A stretch of DNA of 35,108 nucleotides from QWOP01 sp003669605 (GCA_947481985.1 CANKIK010000040.1:1-35108), one strand, 5' to 3'; shown: positions 23,905-32,365, numbered from the stretch's first letter. Program-made: numbers and translations. The notes: generated by a model from the letters alone, not told the origin.

Positions 23905-25572
23905 TCAACGCCGCCGTGCCACAGTCACCCTGGCTGCCCCCCCTGGGCCCCCTTGCGGAGTGTGACGGTAGTAGACCTCGAGGGACAGCGCCGCAAGCGC
24001 CGTCGCGTACACCCGCCCTCCATGCCCTCCCCACACCGGATCAGGATCAAAACTGCCGTCGAGTGGTCCACCGTCGTGACGCTGCAACGGCAACAACGCT
24101 GCTTGAAGAGCGTTGTTCCACCGCTCCCACGCCGGGCCCCCGGCGTGGAATGATGCCAAGGTGCCGTAGTACCAGGTGTAGGCGTTGGGCGCACGCGAAT
24201 CGGGGAGCGCGCGGGAGAGCAGCTCGACCCCCTCCGCCACCGCCGGATCGCTCGCGGGCGTGCCGAGGAAGAGCCGGCAAGCCAGCGCCTCGGCCGTCAT
24301 CGCCACCGTCGGCCGCTCCCCAGTCCGGTAGGCGGCCAGCCCGCCAGATCGTCCGGAGGAGACACTCTGCAGAAATCCACGAGCCCGTCTCTCGGCCATC
24401 TCCAAGCCACCAAGTCCCGCAGTTTTGGCGCTTGAGAGCACCATCACCTGCCAACCAAACTGGCTGGTGTCACCCCGGTCTCCGGCCGCATAGCGCCAAC
24501 CGCCGGTGGCCGGATGCTGTGCTGAGAGGGTGTATTGCACCGCGCGTTCCAGGGGAGCTCGCAGCGCCGGATCGCCAGAGAGCGCCGCCGCCTCGGCGAG
24601 AGCCAGCGTCGCCATCCCGTGGCAGTAGAGCGCCGCGAAGAACTCGGCCTCACCCGCCAACGACCCATCGGCCCGCTGCCGCGCGGTGAGAAAGGTGAGC
24701 CCCCGGGCGACCGTCCGGGAATGCGGCCCCTCCCGGTGCGTGGTGCCGCTGCCGAGAATCGCCAGTAATGCTAGGCCACTGACCCCACAATCGGCCCTGC
24801 CGCTGGCTCCCTGGGGATGCTCCCCGTCGACGCGCTTCCCGATGCCGCCGCCATGCCGGGCCACCTCCCACTGCCCCTCCTCCGACTGGGCCCGCACCAG
24901 CCACGCAAGCGCTGCCTGCACCGCCTTCTCGGTGTCGGCGGAACCTCCACCGGCCTGCAGGGCCGCGGCCTGCCGGGGACCGGTGCGGGAGGCATAGACA
25001 TCCGGTACCGGCACGCTGTCGCTCGCCGTCGCCTCAGGGCTGCTCGGGGATTCCTGCCCGGACCGTGCTGGGAGCCCGGGCGGCTGAGCCTCCAAGGTCG
25101 GCGACGAGGACAGCGACACAGCATCGTCCAAGAGCGGTGATCCGCCGGGCGCCTCAGGAGCCTGCTGGTCGACGGCGGCGGCTGGTGGAGGAGGCGGATC
25201 AAGAGCCAGGAGAGGCGGAGGATCGGCGGCCGGCCCATCGTCAGCCAGCATCGTGTCACGCAGCGCAATTCCATCGCGCACGCCATCGTCGAAAGGCGAT
25301 GCCGGCGCCAGTTCCATCACAAACAAGGTGGCGTCGTCGCCCAGGGCGCTGTCGTCGCCAACCGCATCGCCAGCCGGCCCCGGAAAAAGTCGGTGCGGTC
25401 GCAGTCCGCCTACGCTTGCCAGGACCGTGGCCAGAAACAGATGGACGACGATCGACAGCCCGGCGCACTTCCGCAGCGGTTGCGACTCAAACCAGCCCCC
25501 CTTCGCCGCCGCGCCCACCCAGACGATGCCGAGGAGAGCGACTAGGGCCACCACCACCCATTGCATGGGCAT
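23905..25572 (-). CDS. TonB-like N-terminus fused to a squalene-cyclase-like alpha/alpha-toroid domain
   Basis: 555 residues from ATG 25572 (GGAG 13 nt upstream; ATG 25566 also possible). Helix 1 is about 4-23 and helix 2 about 38-56. Helix 2 reads AGLSIVVHLFLATVLASV: Ser40 and His44 give the SxxxH pattern of the TonB transmembrane helix, which couples to ExbB/ExbD. Residues ~114-189 are a Pro-rich linker (PPPPPAAAVDQQAPEAP), as in TonB. Residues ~210-555 are prenyltransferase/squalene-oxidase repeats (AVQAALAWLVRAQSEEGQWE, GGWRYAAGDRGDTSQFGWQ, GSFDPDPVWGGHGGRVYATA). It lies 16 bp after exbD and is the third gene of that operon. The Asp-rich DxDD cyclase motif is not seen, so it is likely a binding fold and not a cyclase. 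A periplasmic effector driven by ExbB/ExbD is inferred. Confidence 0.85.
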   Translation of the reverse strand: MPMQWVVVALVALLGIVWVGAAAKGGWFESQPLRKCAGLSIVVHLFLATVLASVGGLRPHRLFPGPAGDAVGDDSALGDDATLFVMELAPASPFDDGVRDGIALRDTMLADDGPAADPPPLLALDPPPPPAAAVDQQAPEAPGGSPLLDDAVSLSSSPTLEAQPPGLPARSGQESPSSPEATASDSVPVPDVYASRTGPRQAAALQAGGGSADTEKAVQAALAWLVRAQSEEGQWEVARHGGGIGKRVDGEHPQGASGRADCGVSGLALLAILGSGTTHREGPHSRTVARGLTFLTARQRADGSLAGEAEFFAALYCHGMATLALAEAAALSGDPALRAPLERAVQYTLSAQHPATGGWRYAAGDRGDTSQFGWQVMVLSSAKTAGLGGLEMAERRARGFLQSVSSGRSGGLAAYRTGERPTVAMTAEALACRLFLGTPASDPAVAEGVELLSRALPDSRAPNAYTWYYGTLASFHAGGPAWERWNNALQAALLPLQRHDGGPLDGSFDPDPVWGGHGGRVYATALAALSLEVYYRHTPQGGPGGAARVTVARRR

Positions 25573-25588
25573 CGGCTCGGGCTCCGTT

Positions 25589-26032
25589 TCACTCGTTGAC
25601 CACCGGCCCGGCACCCGAACGCCCCGGCTGCGTCTGAACCGCGATCGCCACGCCGCGGATCCCCGCTGCGCGGCACGACTGATAGACCTCTGCCATCGTC
25701 CCATGCGAGGCTGAGCGAGCACCACGGACCACCACAGAGACATCGCCTCGCTCTTCGCGGAGCATCTGCAGCCGTGGCGTCAGCGCAGCGAGGGCCAACG
25801 GCTCCCCGGCGAACAGCAATTCCCCCGCTGCATCGACCTCGATCATCAGCGGTTGGGCGGGCTGGGCGGATGCGGCAGAGCCCACCTGGGGAAGGTCGAC
25901 GTCGATCGCCCGCGGTCGATCCTCGAACCGGGTGGCACACATGAAGAAGATCGTCAGAACGAGGATGACATCGATCATCGGCGCCAGGTTGGGGGCGATC
26001 TCGTCATCGTCCGATAGTTTTACCAACGGCAT
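25589..26032 (-). CDS. exbD: ExbD/TolR-type biopolymer transport protein
   Basis: 147 residues. Short cytoplasmic start (LSDDDEIAPNL), one TM helix with APMIDVILVLTIFFM (17-31), and a periplasmic domain. Asp21 is the conserved TM Asp that takes up protons. Start 5 bp after exbB stops and 16 bp before the toroid gene, so the three are one operon. Confidence 0.95.
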   Translation of the reverse strand: MPLVKLSDDDEIAPNLAPMIDVILVLTIFFMCATRFEDRPRAIDVDLPQVGSAASAQPAQPLMIEVDAAGELLFAGEPLALAALTPRLQMLREERGDVSVVVRGARSASHGTMAEVYQSCRAAGIRGVAIAVQTQPGRSGAGPVVNE

Positions 26033-26037
26033 CGCTT

Positions 26038-26976
26038 TTAGCCCCCATTGGCCGGACGGCGGGGCGGAGAGCGCGAGGCGACGGACTCCAGCGAAATGCT
26101 GTCGATGACCCGTTGCCCGACCTCGTCGAGCCGCATCGCCAACCGATCGACGCGGCTGATAAACAGCCAGTGGAGTGTCATGGCTGGAATCGCCACGAGG
26201 AGCCCGGCGGCGGTGGTGATCAACGCCTCGCCGAATCCCTTGGCGAGGAGGTCGGGCCGCCCCATGGCGCCGGCGGTGGCCACGTCGTTGAACGACCGAA
26301 TCAGGCCGAAAACCGTCCCCAGCAATCCCAACAAGGGACCGATCGTGGCGATGCCGCTAAACACCCTCCGGTAGCGCCGCAACCGATTGATCTCGCGTTC
26401 ACAAGCGTCGATCGCCGCTTGTTCGATCTCCACGACCGGTCGTCCCCACCGGCGAATGGCGGCGGCGAACACCGCGGCGGCTGGGCTGTCGCTGGTGGCA
26501 CAGACCCGCAGGGCCTCCTCGCGGTCAAGTTCCCCCGCCTCGATCTGCGCGACGAATCGATCGACGAACGGCTTCGGCACCACCCGGCCGGTGCGAAGGT
26601 TGACCAGTCGTTCCAGACCGAAGACCACCAGCGCAAAGGAACAGCCGATCAGCGGCACCATCAGCAGGCCGCCGTCACGGAGCACCGCCAGGAGGTTGCC
26701 GGTGGGGATCAGTGTCTCAGTTCGATCGCCACCATCCAGAGTCCCCGCTCCATCCCTCTGCGGCAAAGCAACCGCTGCCGAGGTATCGGAGGAGTGGAAG
26801 GCATCCGGCACGGCGGCCACCCGGAGCGGAGCCCGGATCACCTCTGAGCCGGCCCAGGACCGGGGCGACTGGGCCGTGGCGACCGGTTGCACCCCGAGCA
26901 AAACCGCGACCGCCAGCGCCAGGATCGATCCGCGGCAGACACCGAACCGGTCGCCTCGTCGCATCAGGGTGATCAT
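26038..26976 (-). CDS. exbB: ExbB/TolQ/MotA-family proton channel protein
   Basis: 312 residues from ATG 26976 (26964 also possible). The extended N-terminus is a signal-peptide-like segment (~5-35) and a periplasmic stretch. Then comes TM GNLLAVLRDGGLLMVPLIGCSFALVVFGLERLVN, a cytoplasmic part with RRYRRVFSGIA, and the conserved core IGPLLGLLGTVFGLIRSF and ALITTAAGLLVAIPAM. The polar residues of the last two TMs match the family. First gene of exbB-exbD-toroid. Two mutually exclusive hairpins lie in the 5' region at 27113-27166. Confidence 0.92.
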   Translation of the reverse strand: MITLMRRGDRFGVCRGSILALAVAVLLGVQPVATAQSPRSWAGSEVIRAPLRVAAVPDAFHSSDTSAAVALPQRDGAGTLDGGDRTETLIPTGNLLAVLRDGGLLMVPLIGCSFALVVFGLERLVNLRTGRVVPKPFVDRFVAQIEAGELDREEALRVCATSDSPAAAVFAAAIRRWGRPVVEIEQAAIDACEREINRLRRYRRVFSGIATIGPLLGLLGTVFGLIRSFNDVATAGAMGRPDLLAKGFGEALITTAAGLLVAIPAMTLHWLFISRVDRLAMRLDEVGQRVIDSISLESVASRSPPRRPANGG

Positions 26977-27112
26977 GATTGGCCGGCCCGCCAGTGGAGG
27001 GGACGCGGCAAGAGCCCATTCCCTCAGGACCGGCCGTGCCCCCATCGAGACAGATCGGCAGGGAGGGGCACCAGGGGCGACCGTGGCTGGCGGGACAGGC
27101 ATCGCCGTCACC

Positions 27113-27166
27113 ACCGGCAGGGCCGGTCGGCCTGCCGGTCCTGAACGAGCAGTCCAGGACCGGCAG
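27113..27166 (-). promoter_or_regulatory. Two mutually exclusive hairpins between the 27201 gene and exbB
   Basis: Hairpin 1: CTGCCGGTCCTG (27132-27143) with CAGGACCGGCAG (27155-27166), a perfect 12-bp stem with an 11-nt loop. Hairpin 2: ACCGGCAGG (27113-27121) with CCTGCCGGT (27131-27139), 9 bp. The two share 27132-27139, so both cannot form at once. It is 35 nt past the 27201 gene stop and ~140 nt ahead of exbB. Hairpin 1 may just be the upstream terminator. Confidence 0.6.
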
Positions 27167-27200
27167 CCACTCGCCATTGATCAGGCATGATCCGGCATGA

Positions 27201-27779
27201 TCAGAAGTTTGCGTCACACCCGGTGTCGACATCACCCACCATGTGAAGGTGGTCATGATCGATGTAGAGCACTTCCTGGCAGTCGTCATCCACCAGCGTG
27301 TGCGGCACAGGCCAGCCCACCCGGCGGACCTCCTGGAAGTACACCGTGCACTTGTAGTGGGCATGGTGGAGTTGCGTCGGTCCAGCCAGCGGAAGGTGAC
27401 GCGGTGCGTCGATGTAATCGGCGATCTTGCACTTCGAGATGCGGACGTGGTTCCGCTGGATCTCGTAGAGGAAGGGCCAGTTCCCCTGGACGGGACGGGC
27501 CTTCTCCAACGCCCGCATCACTTCATCGTCGCTCGGTTCGTCGAGCGCCTCGCAGGGGCCGCCAGGCTGGAGAGCACCCAGCACCGGAGTCCGCTCGTAC
27601 CGCTCGTAGTTCCAGAACTGATCCTCCTTCGCCTTCTGCAGACCGACCGGCACTGGGATCGGGATCGCCAAGGGGCCGATATTCGGGCCCTGTTGGGTAA
27701 GCCAAAAGCATCCGCTCTGCGTGATGGTGCCCGCAGCGATCAGCAGGGCGAGCAGAGTGGAGCGGGCTGAAACCATCAT
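27201..27779 (-). CDS. Possible secreted lipoprotein, 192 residues
   Basis: Starts at ATG 27779, with GAGGAG six bases upstream; an ATG three bases later is also possible. Residues 1-24 are a hydrophobic signal (LLALLIAAGTITQSGC). Cys24 fits a lipid anchor, although Gln at -3 is off the usual lipobox. The mature part has NYERYERTPVLGAL, YEIQRNHVRISKCKIADYIDAPRHLPL and a His/Asp-rich end (DHDHLHMVGDVDTGC) that may bind metal. No family recognised. Followed by a strong hairpin and then exbB. Confidence 0.78.
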   Translation of the reverse strand: MMVSARSTLLALLIAAGTITQSGCFWLTQQGPNIGPLAIPIPVPVGLQKAKEDQFWNYERYERTPVLGALQPGGPCEALDEPSDDEVMRALEKARPVQGNWPFLYEIQRNHVRISKCKIADYIDAPRHLPLAGPTQLHHAHYKCTVYFQEVRRVGWPVPHTLVDDDCQEVLYIDHDHLHMVGDVDTGCDANF

Positions 27780-27977
27780 GGGAAACTCCTCGAACTGTCT
27801 GGAAAGGCGGTCGAGTGTGGAAGGACCTGCGGGTTGTATCGACCATGCCGGCGGACAACTTTCACGATTCCTCCGCTGGCGCAGAAAAAATCGACTGTGC
27901 GGTCCGCGGCGGCCATCCGGAGGCGGCCATCCCCAGGCAGCGTGGCCGACGCCGGCAGCTGGCGAAGCCATAACGGC

Positions 27978-28016
27978 CGCGACCCACCTCCCGCTCGAAG
28001 CAGGAGGTGGGTCGCG
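27978..28016 (-). terminator. Strong hairpin terminator of the BON-domain gene
   Basis: CGCGACCCACCTCC (27978-27991) and GGAGGTGGGTCGCG (28003-28016), a perfect 14-bp stem, loop 11 nt, 50 nt past the BON gene stop. Not followed by a U-tract in that direction; a few T follow on the plus strand. Confidence 0.75.
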
Positions 28017-28065
28017 TGATTGCTTTTCTGGTCTGCTGGCGGGGCGTCAGCCGGCAGTGAGCCTG

Positions 28066-29172
28066 TTAGCGATGGTGGCTGTGGACATGACGCTCGTCAA
28101 AGTCGAGCCACCACCAGCCGTCGTCCCATTCCAGGGACACCCGCCGCCAGCCGAGTGGCACCTGCGGATAGGGGTAGAAGGGTCCGATGTATGGCCAAGC
28201 GGTCGGCGAGTACTGGGTGGGATACTGGACGGCCGCGTAATTGGGGGAGGCTGCGTAACTCGGCCAAGCGTAGTTGGGGACGTTGGGTCCATCACCCCGC
28301 ATCGGCACCGGGCCACCGGCAACTCCCATCCCGCGGGCCGGCATCGGAGCACCGAGGCCGCCACCTGGCCCACCCGGACCAGGGCCGGCAGCGTATGGAG
28401 CACCATTCATCGGGGCCCCATTCATCGGGCCACCGGCATAGGGACCACCTGGACCAGGTCCGCCGCCATAGGCATCCGCTGGTCCCCCCTCGGAATACCG
28501 CACCGATCCAGGGACCACCTGGCCGTTCTGCAGCCCTCCTGGGATCCCCGCACCACCTTCGGCTCCGTTGCCCATGCCGCCGGCATAGCCGCCGGGGCCG
28601 GGGAGATTGAAAGACTGCGACATCGCTCCGGTCTGCATGGCAACGTTCTGCCTGCCGGTCGGGCCACGCATGGAGGCGTGCGGTTGCATCGGCCGGCCGG
28701 TGGGCTCGCCGAGCGGACGGGGGCCAGCCTGTCCTGCTCCGCGGGTCGGCCCCACTGCCTGCGTGAGTTGCACCTGGCGGGCAGCATTCCCGGTTCCAGC
28801 GGACCGTTCCGCATCCGGGGCCTTCTTGCCCGAGAGACCAGCCGCCGAGCGGATCGACGAGGGAATGGCGAGCGAATTAAAGAGCCCGGTGGCGGGCTCT
28901 TCGCTCACTTTGAGTTTATTGACCACCCGTTCCACACCTTCGGTGGCACGAGCGGCAGCGACAGCCTTGGCGATCTGCCCGGCGTCACCCACCTGGCCTT
29001 CAAGCCACACGGTGCCCCCCTTGGCCTTCACGCTCACACGGTGGCCTTGGAGTGCATTGGTGTCTCGCAGACTGCCGGCCACGCTGGCCGCCAGATCATC
29101 GGCGCCGGCGGCGGACGTCACCGCGGACGCCACGACCACCGCGAGCAGGAACGTGGACCTCGAAATGGACAT
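28066..29172 (-). CDS. Secreted BON-domain protein with Gly/Pro/Tyr-rich tail
   Basis: 368 residues from ATG 29172, set by AAGGAG six bases upstream. Signal peptide 1-23 (TFLLAVVVASAVTSAAGA). Residues ~27-93 form a BON domain (VAGSLRDTNALQGHRVSVKAKGGTVWLEGQVGDAGQIAKAV...ATEGVERVVNKL), a fold usually found in envelope proteins that may bind phospholipids. The tail (~150-320) is rich in Gly, Pro, Met and Asn (GGPMNGAPMNGAP). The last part holds several Tyr (NYAWPSYAASPNYAAV) and ends in VSLEWDDGWWWLDFDERHVH. It is likely periplasmic or outer-surface. Function unknown. Confidence 0.9.
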   Translation of the reverse strand: MSISRSTFLLAVVVASAVTSAAGADDLAASVAGSLRDTNALQGHRVSVKAKGGTVWLEGQVGDAGQIAKAVAAARATEGVERVVNKLKVSEEPATGLFNSLAIPSSIRSAAGLSGKKAPDAERSAGTGNAARQVQLTQAVGPTRGAGQAGPRPLGEPTGRPMQPHASMRGPTGRQNVAMQTGAMSQSFNLPGPGGYAGGMGNGAEGGAGIPGGLQNGQVVPGSVRYSEGGPADAYGGGPGPGGPYAGGPMNGAPMNGAPYAAGPGPGGPGGGLGAPMPARGMGVAGGPVPMRGDGPNVPNYAWPSYAASPNYAAVQYPTQYSPTAWPYIGPFYPYPQVPLGWRRVSLEWDDGWWWLDFDERHVHSHHR

Positions 29173-29322
29173 GCATGACTCCTTGGCTCGGCAGCATTGA
29201 CCGGACTGTCCGCGACCCACGTCCGACCGGTCCGGTATGCGTGGATGCTCTCGGGAGATGTCATCGGCTGTCGGTCGCACCGAACAGGAGTCTTTTTCCG
29301 GTTTGCGCGAAGACGCCCTGGG

Positions 29323-29339
29323 TGCCGGCAATACCGGCA
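29323..29339 (-). terminator. Small hairpin past the 89-residue membrane protein gene
   Basis: TGCCGG (29323-29328), CAATA loop, CCGGCA (29334-29339), about 80 nt past the stop. No U-tract, so weak support. Confidence 0.3.
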
Positions 29340-29417
29340 GGAGGGGCGGAAAGGGGGCCCGAGCAGTGAGCCAGCCCGGACAGGAATGCCCTGGGGAGTA
29401 TTCAGGCGGGCCGTCAA

Positions 29418-29687
29418 TCAGCACGACTGGCGGAGATCGATGACGGAGATCATCGTCATCAGCATCAGTGTCACGGCCGACGTGGCTGCGGCATCGGGGC
29501 CGAATTGGATCGTGAATCCGCACAGCCCCCCCACCAAGCCCAACGCCGCCAAACACCCCCACTGGCCCAGCCGCTCATAGCGGCTTCCCTCGGCCATTCG
29601 CGCCACGCCCGCCGCCAACAACCCCAGCAACTGCACCCCCCCAAGAGCGCAGACGATCGGCGACAGCGAGAGGGCCAGCAGCAGCAT
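29418..29687 (-). CDS. Small membrane protein, 89 residues
   Basis: ATG 29687 has GGAGGAG seven bases upstream, which fixes the start. Three hydrophobic stretches are visible: LLLALSLSPIVCALGGVQLL, LAALGLVGGLCGFTIQF and AVTLMLMTMISVI. A short polar loop (ARMAEGSRYERLGQ) separates the first two. No family recognised. It lies 101 bp past the TlpA-like gene on the same strand and may follow it in one transcript. Confidence 0.75.
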   Translation of the reverse strand: MLLLALSLSPIVCALGGVQLLGLLAAGVARMAEGSRYERLGQWGCLAALGLVGGLCGFTIQFGPDAAATSAVTLMLMTMISVIDLRQSC

Positions 29688-29788
29688 CGGGCGACTCCTC
29701 CCCAACGTTGGGCGAAACTCGAAGCAGTGACGGTCTTCAAAACAGCAGCGAAACTCGAAGCTGCGGGCATCCACCCCCGGCCAGTGAA

Positions 29789-31732
29789 TCACTGCCCGAG
29801 GAGCTCTTCGAGTTTCTTCTCCAGGTCGGCGATCACCAGGTTGCGATCGACCACCTTGCCATCAGCATCGAGGAGAAACATCGTCGGCAGCGTGAGGACG
29901 CCAAGCTCCTCCGCAAGCCGGCCATCGAGCCCGCCTGACTCGTGGAGTTGTGGCCAGGGGATCGGCTTGGCAGCCAGGTATTTGGCCAATTGTGCTTTGT
30001 CCGAATCGAGCGCAATTCCGACCACGGCAAATTTTTTCGGCCCATATTTGGCGTAGAGTTCCCGGATCTGAGCGATGTCCACTTTGCACGGTTCACACCA
30101 GGTGGCCCAGTAGTGGACCAGCACCGGAGCGCCTTTGAGCGATTCAAGCGACACCGTCGTGCCATCGACCGCCGTGCCGCTCAAGGAGAGCGTCCGGCCA
30201 ACACTCTGCAGCCGCCTGGCGGCTCCGCGGGCCTTCTTGGCCGATCCAGATTCGGGAAATTCCTTGACGATCGCCTCGTAGCGGGCAAGGGCGCTCTTTT
30301 CGTTGTCGCCAAACTCATCGGCGATCCCCATTTGCAACAGCGCCTCGGCCGCGTCGGGGGAGGTGGGGTGGTCCTTCACGAAAGCGGCCAACTCCTCGAG
30401 CCACGCAGTCTGCACCTTGCCGACGTCGGCGCCGGTCTGCTGCATGGCGTCGGCATACCGGGCCGATGCCAGACGGAACACGACAAAGGCCTGCAACGGC
30501 TCCTCGTCCTCGACCCTCGCGGCGAGTTTCTCCAGCCGTTGAATACCCCCCGGGAGCGCCCCTTCCTGAACGGAAGCCGAGATGGTCTCCGCCAACTGAC
30601 GGATCCAGAAGGCCTTCTGGTCGTCGTCGGCAGCAGAGACAACATCCTCGAGAACGCCGACCTGCTCCTCAGCGAGGGCAGTGCGGGCGTCTCCGGCGGC
30701 GGTCGTCATCTTCCCCTCGATATCACGGAGTTTCGCCAGGAGTGGCTTCAGCTTCTCGTTTTCCTGCGGAGAGTCGTCGCCGGCCCCACGACCGGCCATC
30801 CGGGGCGTGAAAAACCCCGCCGGTTCTGCGATCTCACCCTGAACACCAGGGACCTGCGGCGCGTCTACCGGCCGCCACACCTCTCCGCAGCGGACGAGCG
30901 AGCCGACATACACCTGCCCTGTGGCCCCCTTGGCGGCTCCGGCGTCAATGAGCACGACGACGTTGTCGTAGGCGGCGACATCCCTGGCGACACCAGCGGC
31001 GCCGGCGGGGAGGATTCCGGGCTGGGCTGCGAGCATGTTGTTCCACTGGACATCGGCCCCAATCTGCTGCTGGGACTTCGCCAGAGCAGCAAATGCCTTG
31101 GCCGCAGCAGCAGCCCGGCCAACGAGTTCACCGAGGAGCGGCTCCTCGAAGCCGGCAGCCACGAGATCGTCCTTGCTGGGAAGCAGACGGCTGAAGACTG
31201 CCGGATCGCGGGTCTTGAGTGCCGTCACGATCTCCGCCGTCGCCTCCTCCGCAGAGAGCGATTTCCAGGCGTCGAGGGTGCCATTCTCATCCTTGTCCAC
31301 CCCCCAGCGACCGCCGCCGGAATTCACCCACCGGGCCTGATCGGCCTTGGCGTTGAAGTCGGCGTCGATATCGCGATACACCTCCACGCCATCTTTGTAG
31401 TAACTCCACCGGTCCACCACCCGGTCGCCGTTGGTGTCGGCGAAACTGCGGAGCACTTCGCCACGCGGCCCGCGGACGACCCACGCATTGAGCCCCCCTT
31501 CCTTCTCCATCTTGAGCGTAGCTCCCTTGGCCTGCTCGGCAGTCAATGTGTCGAAATCGACGTTCTTTTGGAACGGGGACAGCCCAAGGGCGTATTCGAC
31601 CGTCGGCTGCGCGGCAGCCGGGAGGGATGCCGCGGCGACGAGGGCCAGACAAAGCATTCCCGCCACCGCCGGGGCACGGCAGGGAATGGCGAAGCCCGGA
31701 AAGAGAGAGAAAGCGGGGCGTACAGCGAACAT
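29789..31732 (-). CDS. Secreted TlpA/thioredoxin-like protein with Ca-binding-like loops
   Basis: 647 residues from ATG 31732 (AGGA 11 nt upstream); the 23 codons before it were left out. Signal peptide ~1-41. Residues 99-156 contain three DxDxNGxxD-like loops (DTNGDRVVDRW, DIDADFNAKADQ, DKDENGTLDAW), resembling EF-hand or dockerin loops. The middle (~320-490) is helical and TPR-like. The C-terminus is a TlpA-type thioredoxin: WCEPC (Cys546, Cys549), VVGIALDSD, and TLPTMFLLDADG with the cis-Pro (616). It would be a periplasmic thiol-disulfide protein, perhaps for cytochrome maturation or as a reductase. A 43-bp palindrome lies 87 bp upstream. Confidence 0.9.
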   Translation of the reverse strand: MFAVRPAFSLFPGFAIPCRAPAVAGMLCLALVAAASLPAAAQPTVEYALGLSPFQKNVDFDTLTAEQAKGATLKMEKEGGLNAWVVRGPRGEVLRSFADTNGDRVVDRWSYYKDGVEVYRDIDADFNAKADQARWVNSGGGRWGVDKDENGTLDAWKSLSAEEATAEIVTALKTRDPAVFSRLLPSKDDLVAAGFEEPLLGELVGRAAAAAKAFAALAKSQQQIGADVQWNNMLAAQPGILPAGAAGVARDVAAYDNVVVLIDAGAAKGATGQVYVGSLVRCGEVWRPVDAPQVPGVQGEIAEPAGFFTPRMAGRGAGDDSPQENEKLKPLLAKLRDIEGKMTTAAGDARTALAEEQVGVLEDVVSAADDDQKAFWIRQLAETISASVQEGALPGGIQRLEKLAARVEDEEPLQAFVVFRLASARYADAMQQTGADVGKVQTAWLEELAAFVKDHPTSPDAAEALLQMGIADEFGDNEKSALARYEAIVKEFPESGSAKKARGAARRLQSVGRTLSLSGTAVDGTTVSLESLKGAPVLVHYWATWCEPCKVDIAQIRELYAKYGPKKFAVVGIALDSDKAQLAKYLAAKPIPWPQLHESGGLDGRLAEELGVLTLPTMFLLDADGKVVDRNLVIADLEKKLEELLGQ

Positions 31733-32100
31733 GGAGATGGATTCCTGAGTGGACGGACGCGTCCAGAAGGTAGCGGGAAGCCCTCGCGGCGCCAGCGCCA
31801 TTTTTCACCCTCGCTGCCCGTGGAAAAAGTGACCCTCGAGCTTTTTCCACTTGAAAAACATCCGCTTTCCTCTCAATCCTGCGCAGTCGCGCCCGTCTCG
31901 CGCAGCGAGTTGCCGCGGTTTCCCCACAGCCTGCTCCCCGGGTACGGAGAGCGATCGGCCAGGGGACCGTTCCCAGGGGGCACGGTTCAGTTTCCCGGTC
32001 CTGGATCGTGCAATCCGGGAGAGGGTTGCAAAGCCGCAGCCACCGCTGGTAGTTTTTCGCAGTCTGGTTTCCGCTCGGTTTTCCGGGGGGAATGGCCCAG
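31733..32100. other. 368-bp gap between the TlpA-like gene and tRNA-Ile
   Basis: It must hold promoters for the minus-strand TlpA-like gene and the plus-strand tRNA-Ile. It contains copy B of the palindromic element (31817-31859). No other structure or coding frame recognised. Confidence 0.6.
31817..31859. repeat. 43-bp dispersed palindromic element, copy B
   Basis: GTGGAAAAAG (31820-31829), 11-nt loop, CTTTTTCCAC (31841-31850), then TTGAAAAAC. Same layout and same strand sense as copy A (16847-16889); 38 of 43 bases agree, and all five differences are in the loop. It lies 87 bp before the TlpA-like start. Confidence 0.92.
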
Positions 32101-32174
32101 GCGCGCGTAGCTCAGCTGGTTAGAGCGCCACCCTGATAAGGTGGAGGTCCCAAGTTCGAATCTTGGCGCGCGCA
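32101..32174 (+). tRNA. tRNA-Ile(GAU)
   Basis: Acceptor GCGCGCG/CGCGCGC with discriminator A; D stem GCTC/GAGC; anticodon stem CCACC/GGTGG with loop CTGATAA, anticodon GAT; T stem CCAAG/CTTGG with TTCGAAT. No encoded CCA. Usually found in the 16S-23S spacer; here neither rRNA gene is near. Confidence 0.97.
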
Positions 32175-32253
32175 GTGCTTCTCGGTTGGGGCAGTGAGTC
32201 CCAGTGGGACTGATTGATTTTGGATCAGGATGGTTTGGATCAGCCTCATTTTG

Positions 32254-32281
32254 GCCTGATGCCTGATGCCTGATGCCTGAT
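32254..32281. repeat. 7-bp tandem repeat (GCCTGAT) x4
   Basis: GCCTGAT occurs four times in a row, 32254-32281, in the 191-bp gap between the tRNA-Ile and tRNA-Ala genes. Confidence 0.95.
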
Positions 32282-32365
32282 GATGGAGTGGTCGTTGATC
32301 GCGGTGGCCTCCCCGCCTGACTGTTCCGTGTCGCAGTGAGGCCGCTGCCCGCCGAGTGATCCCGC

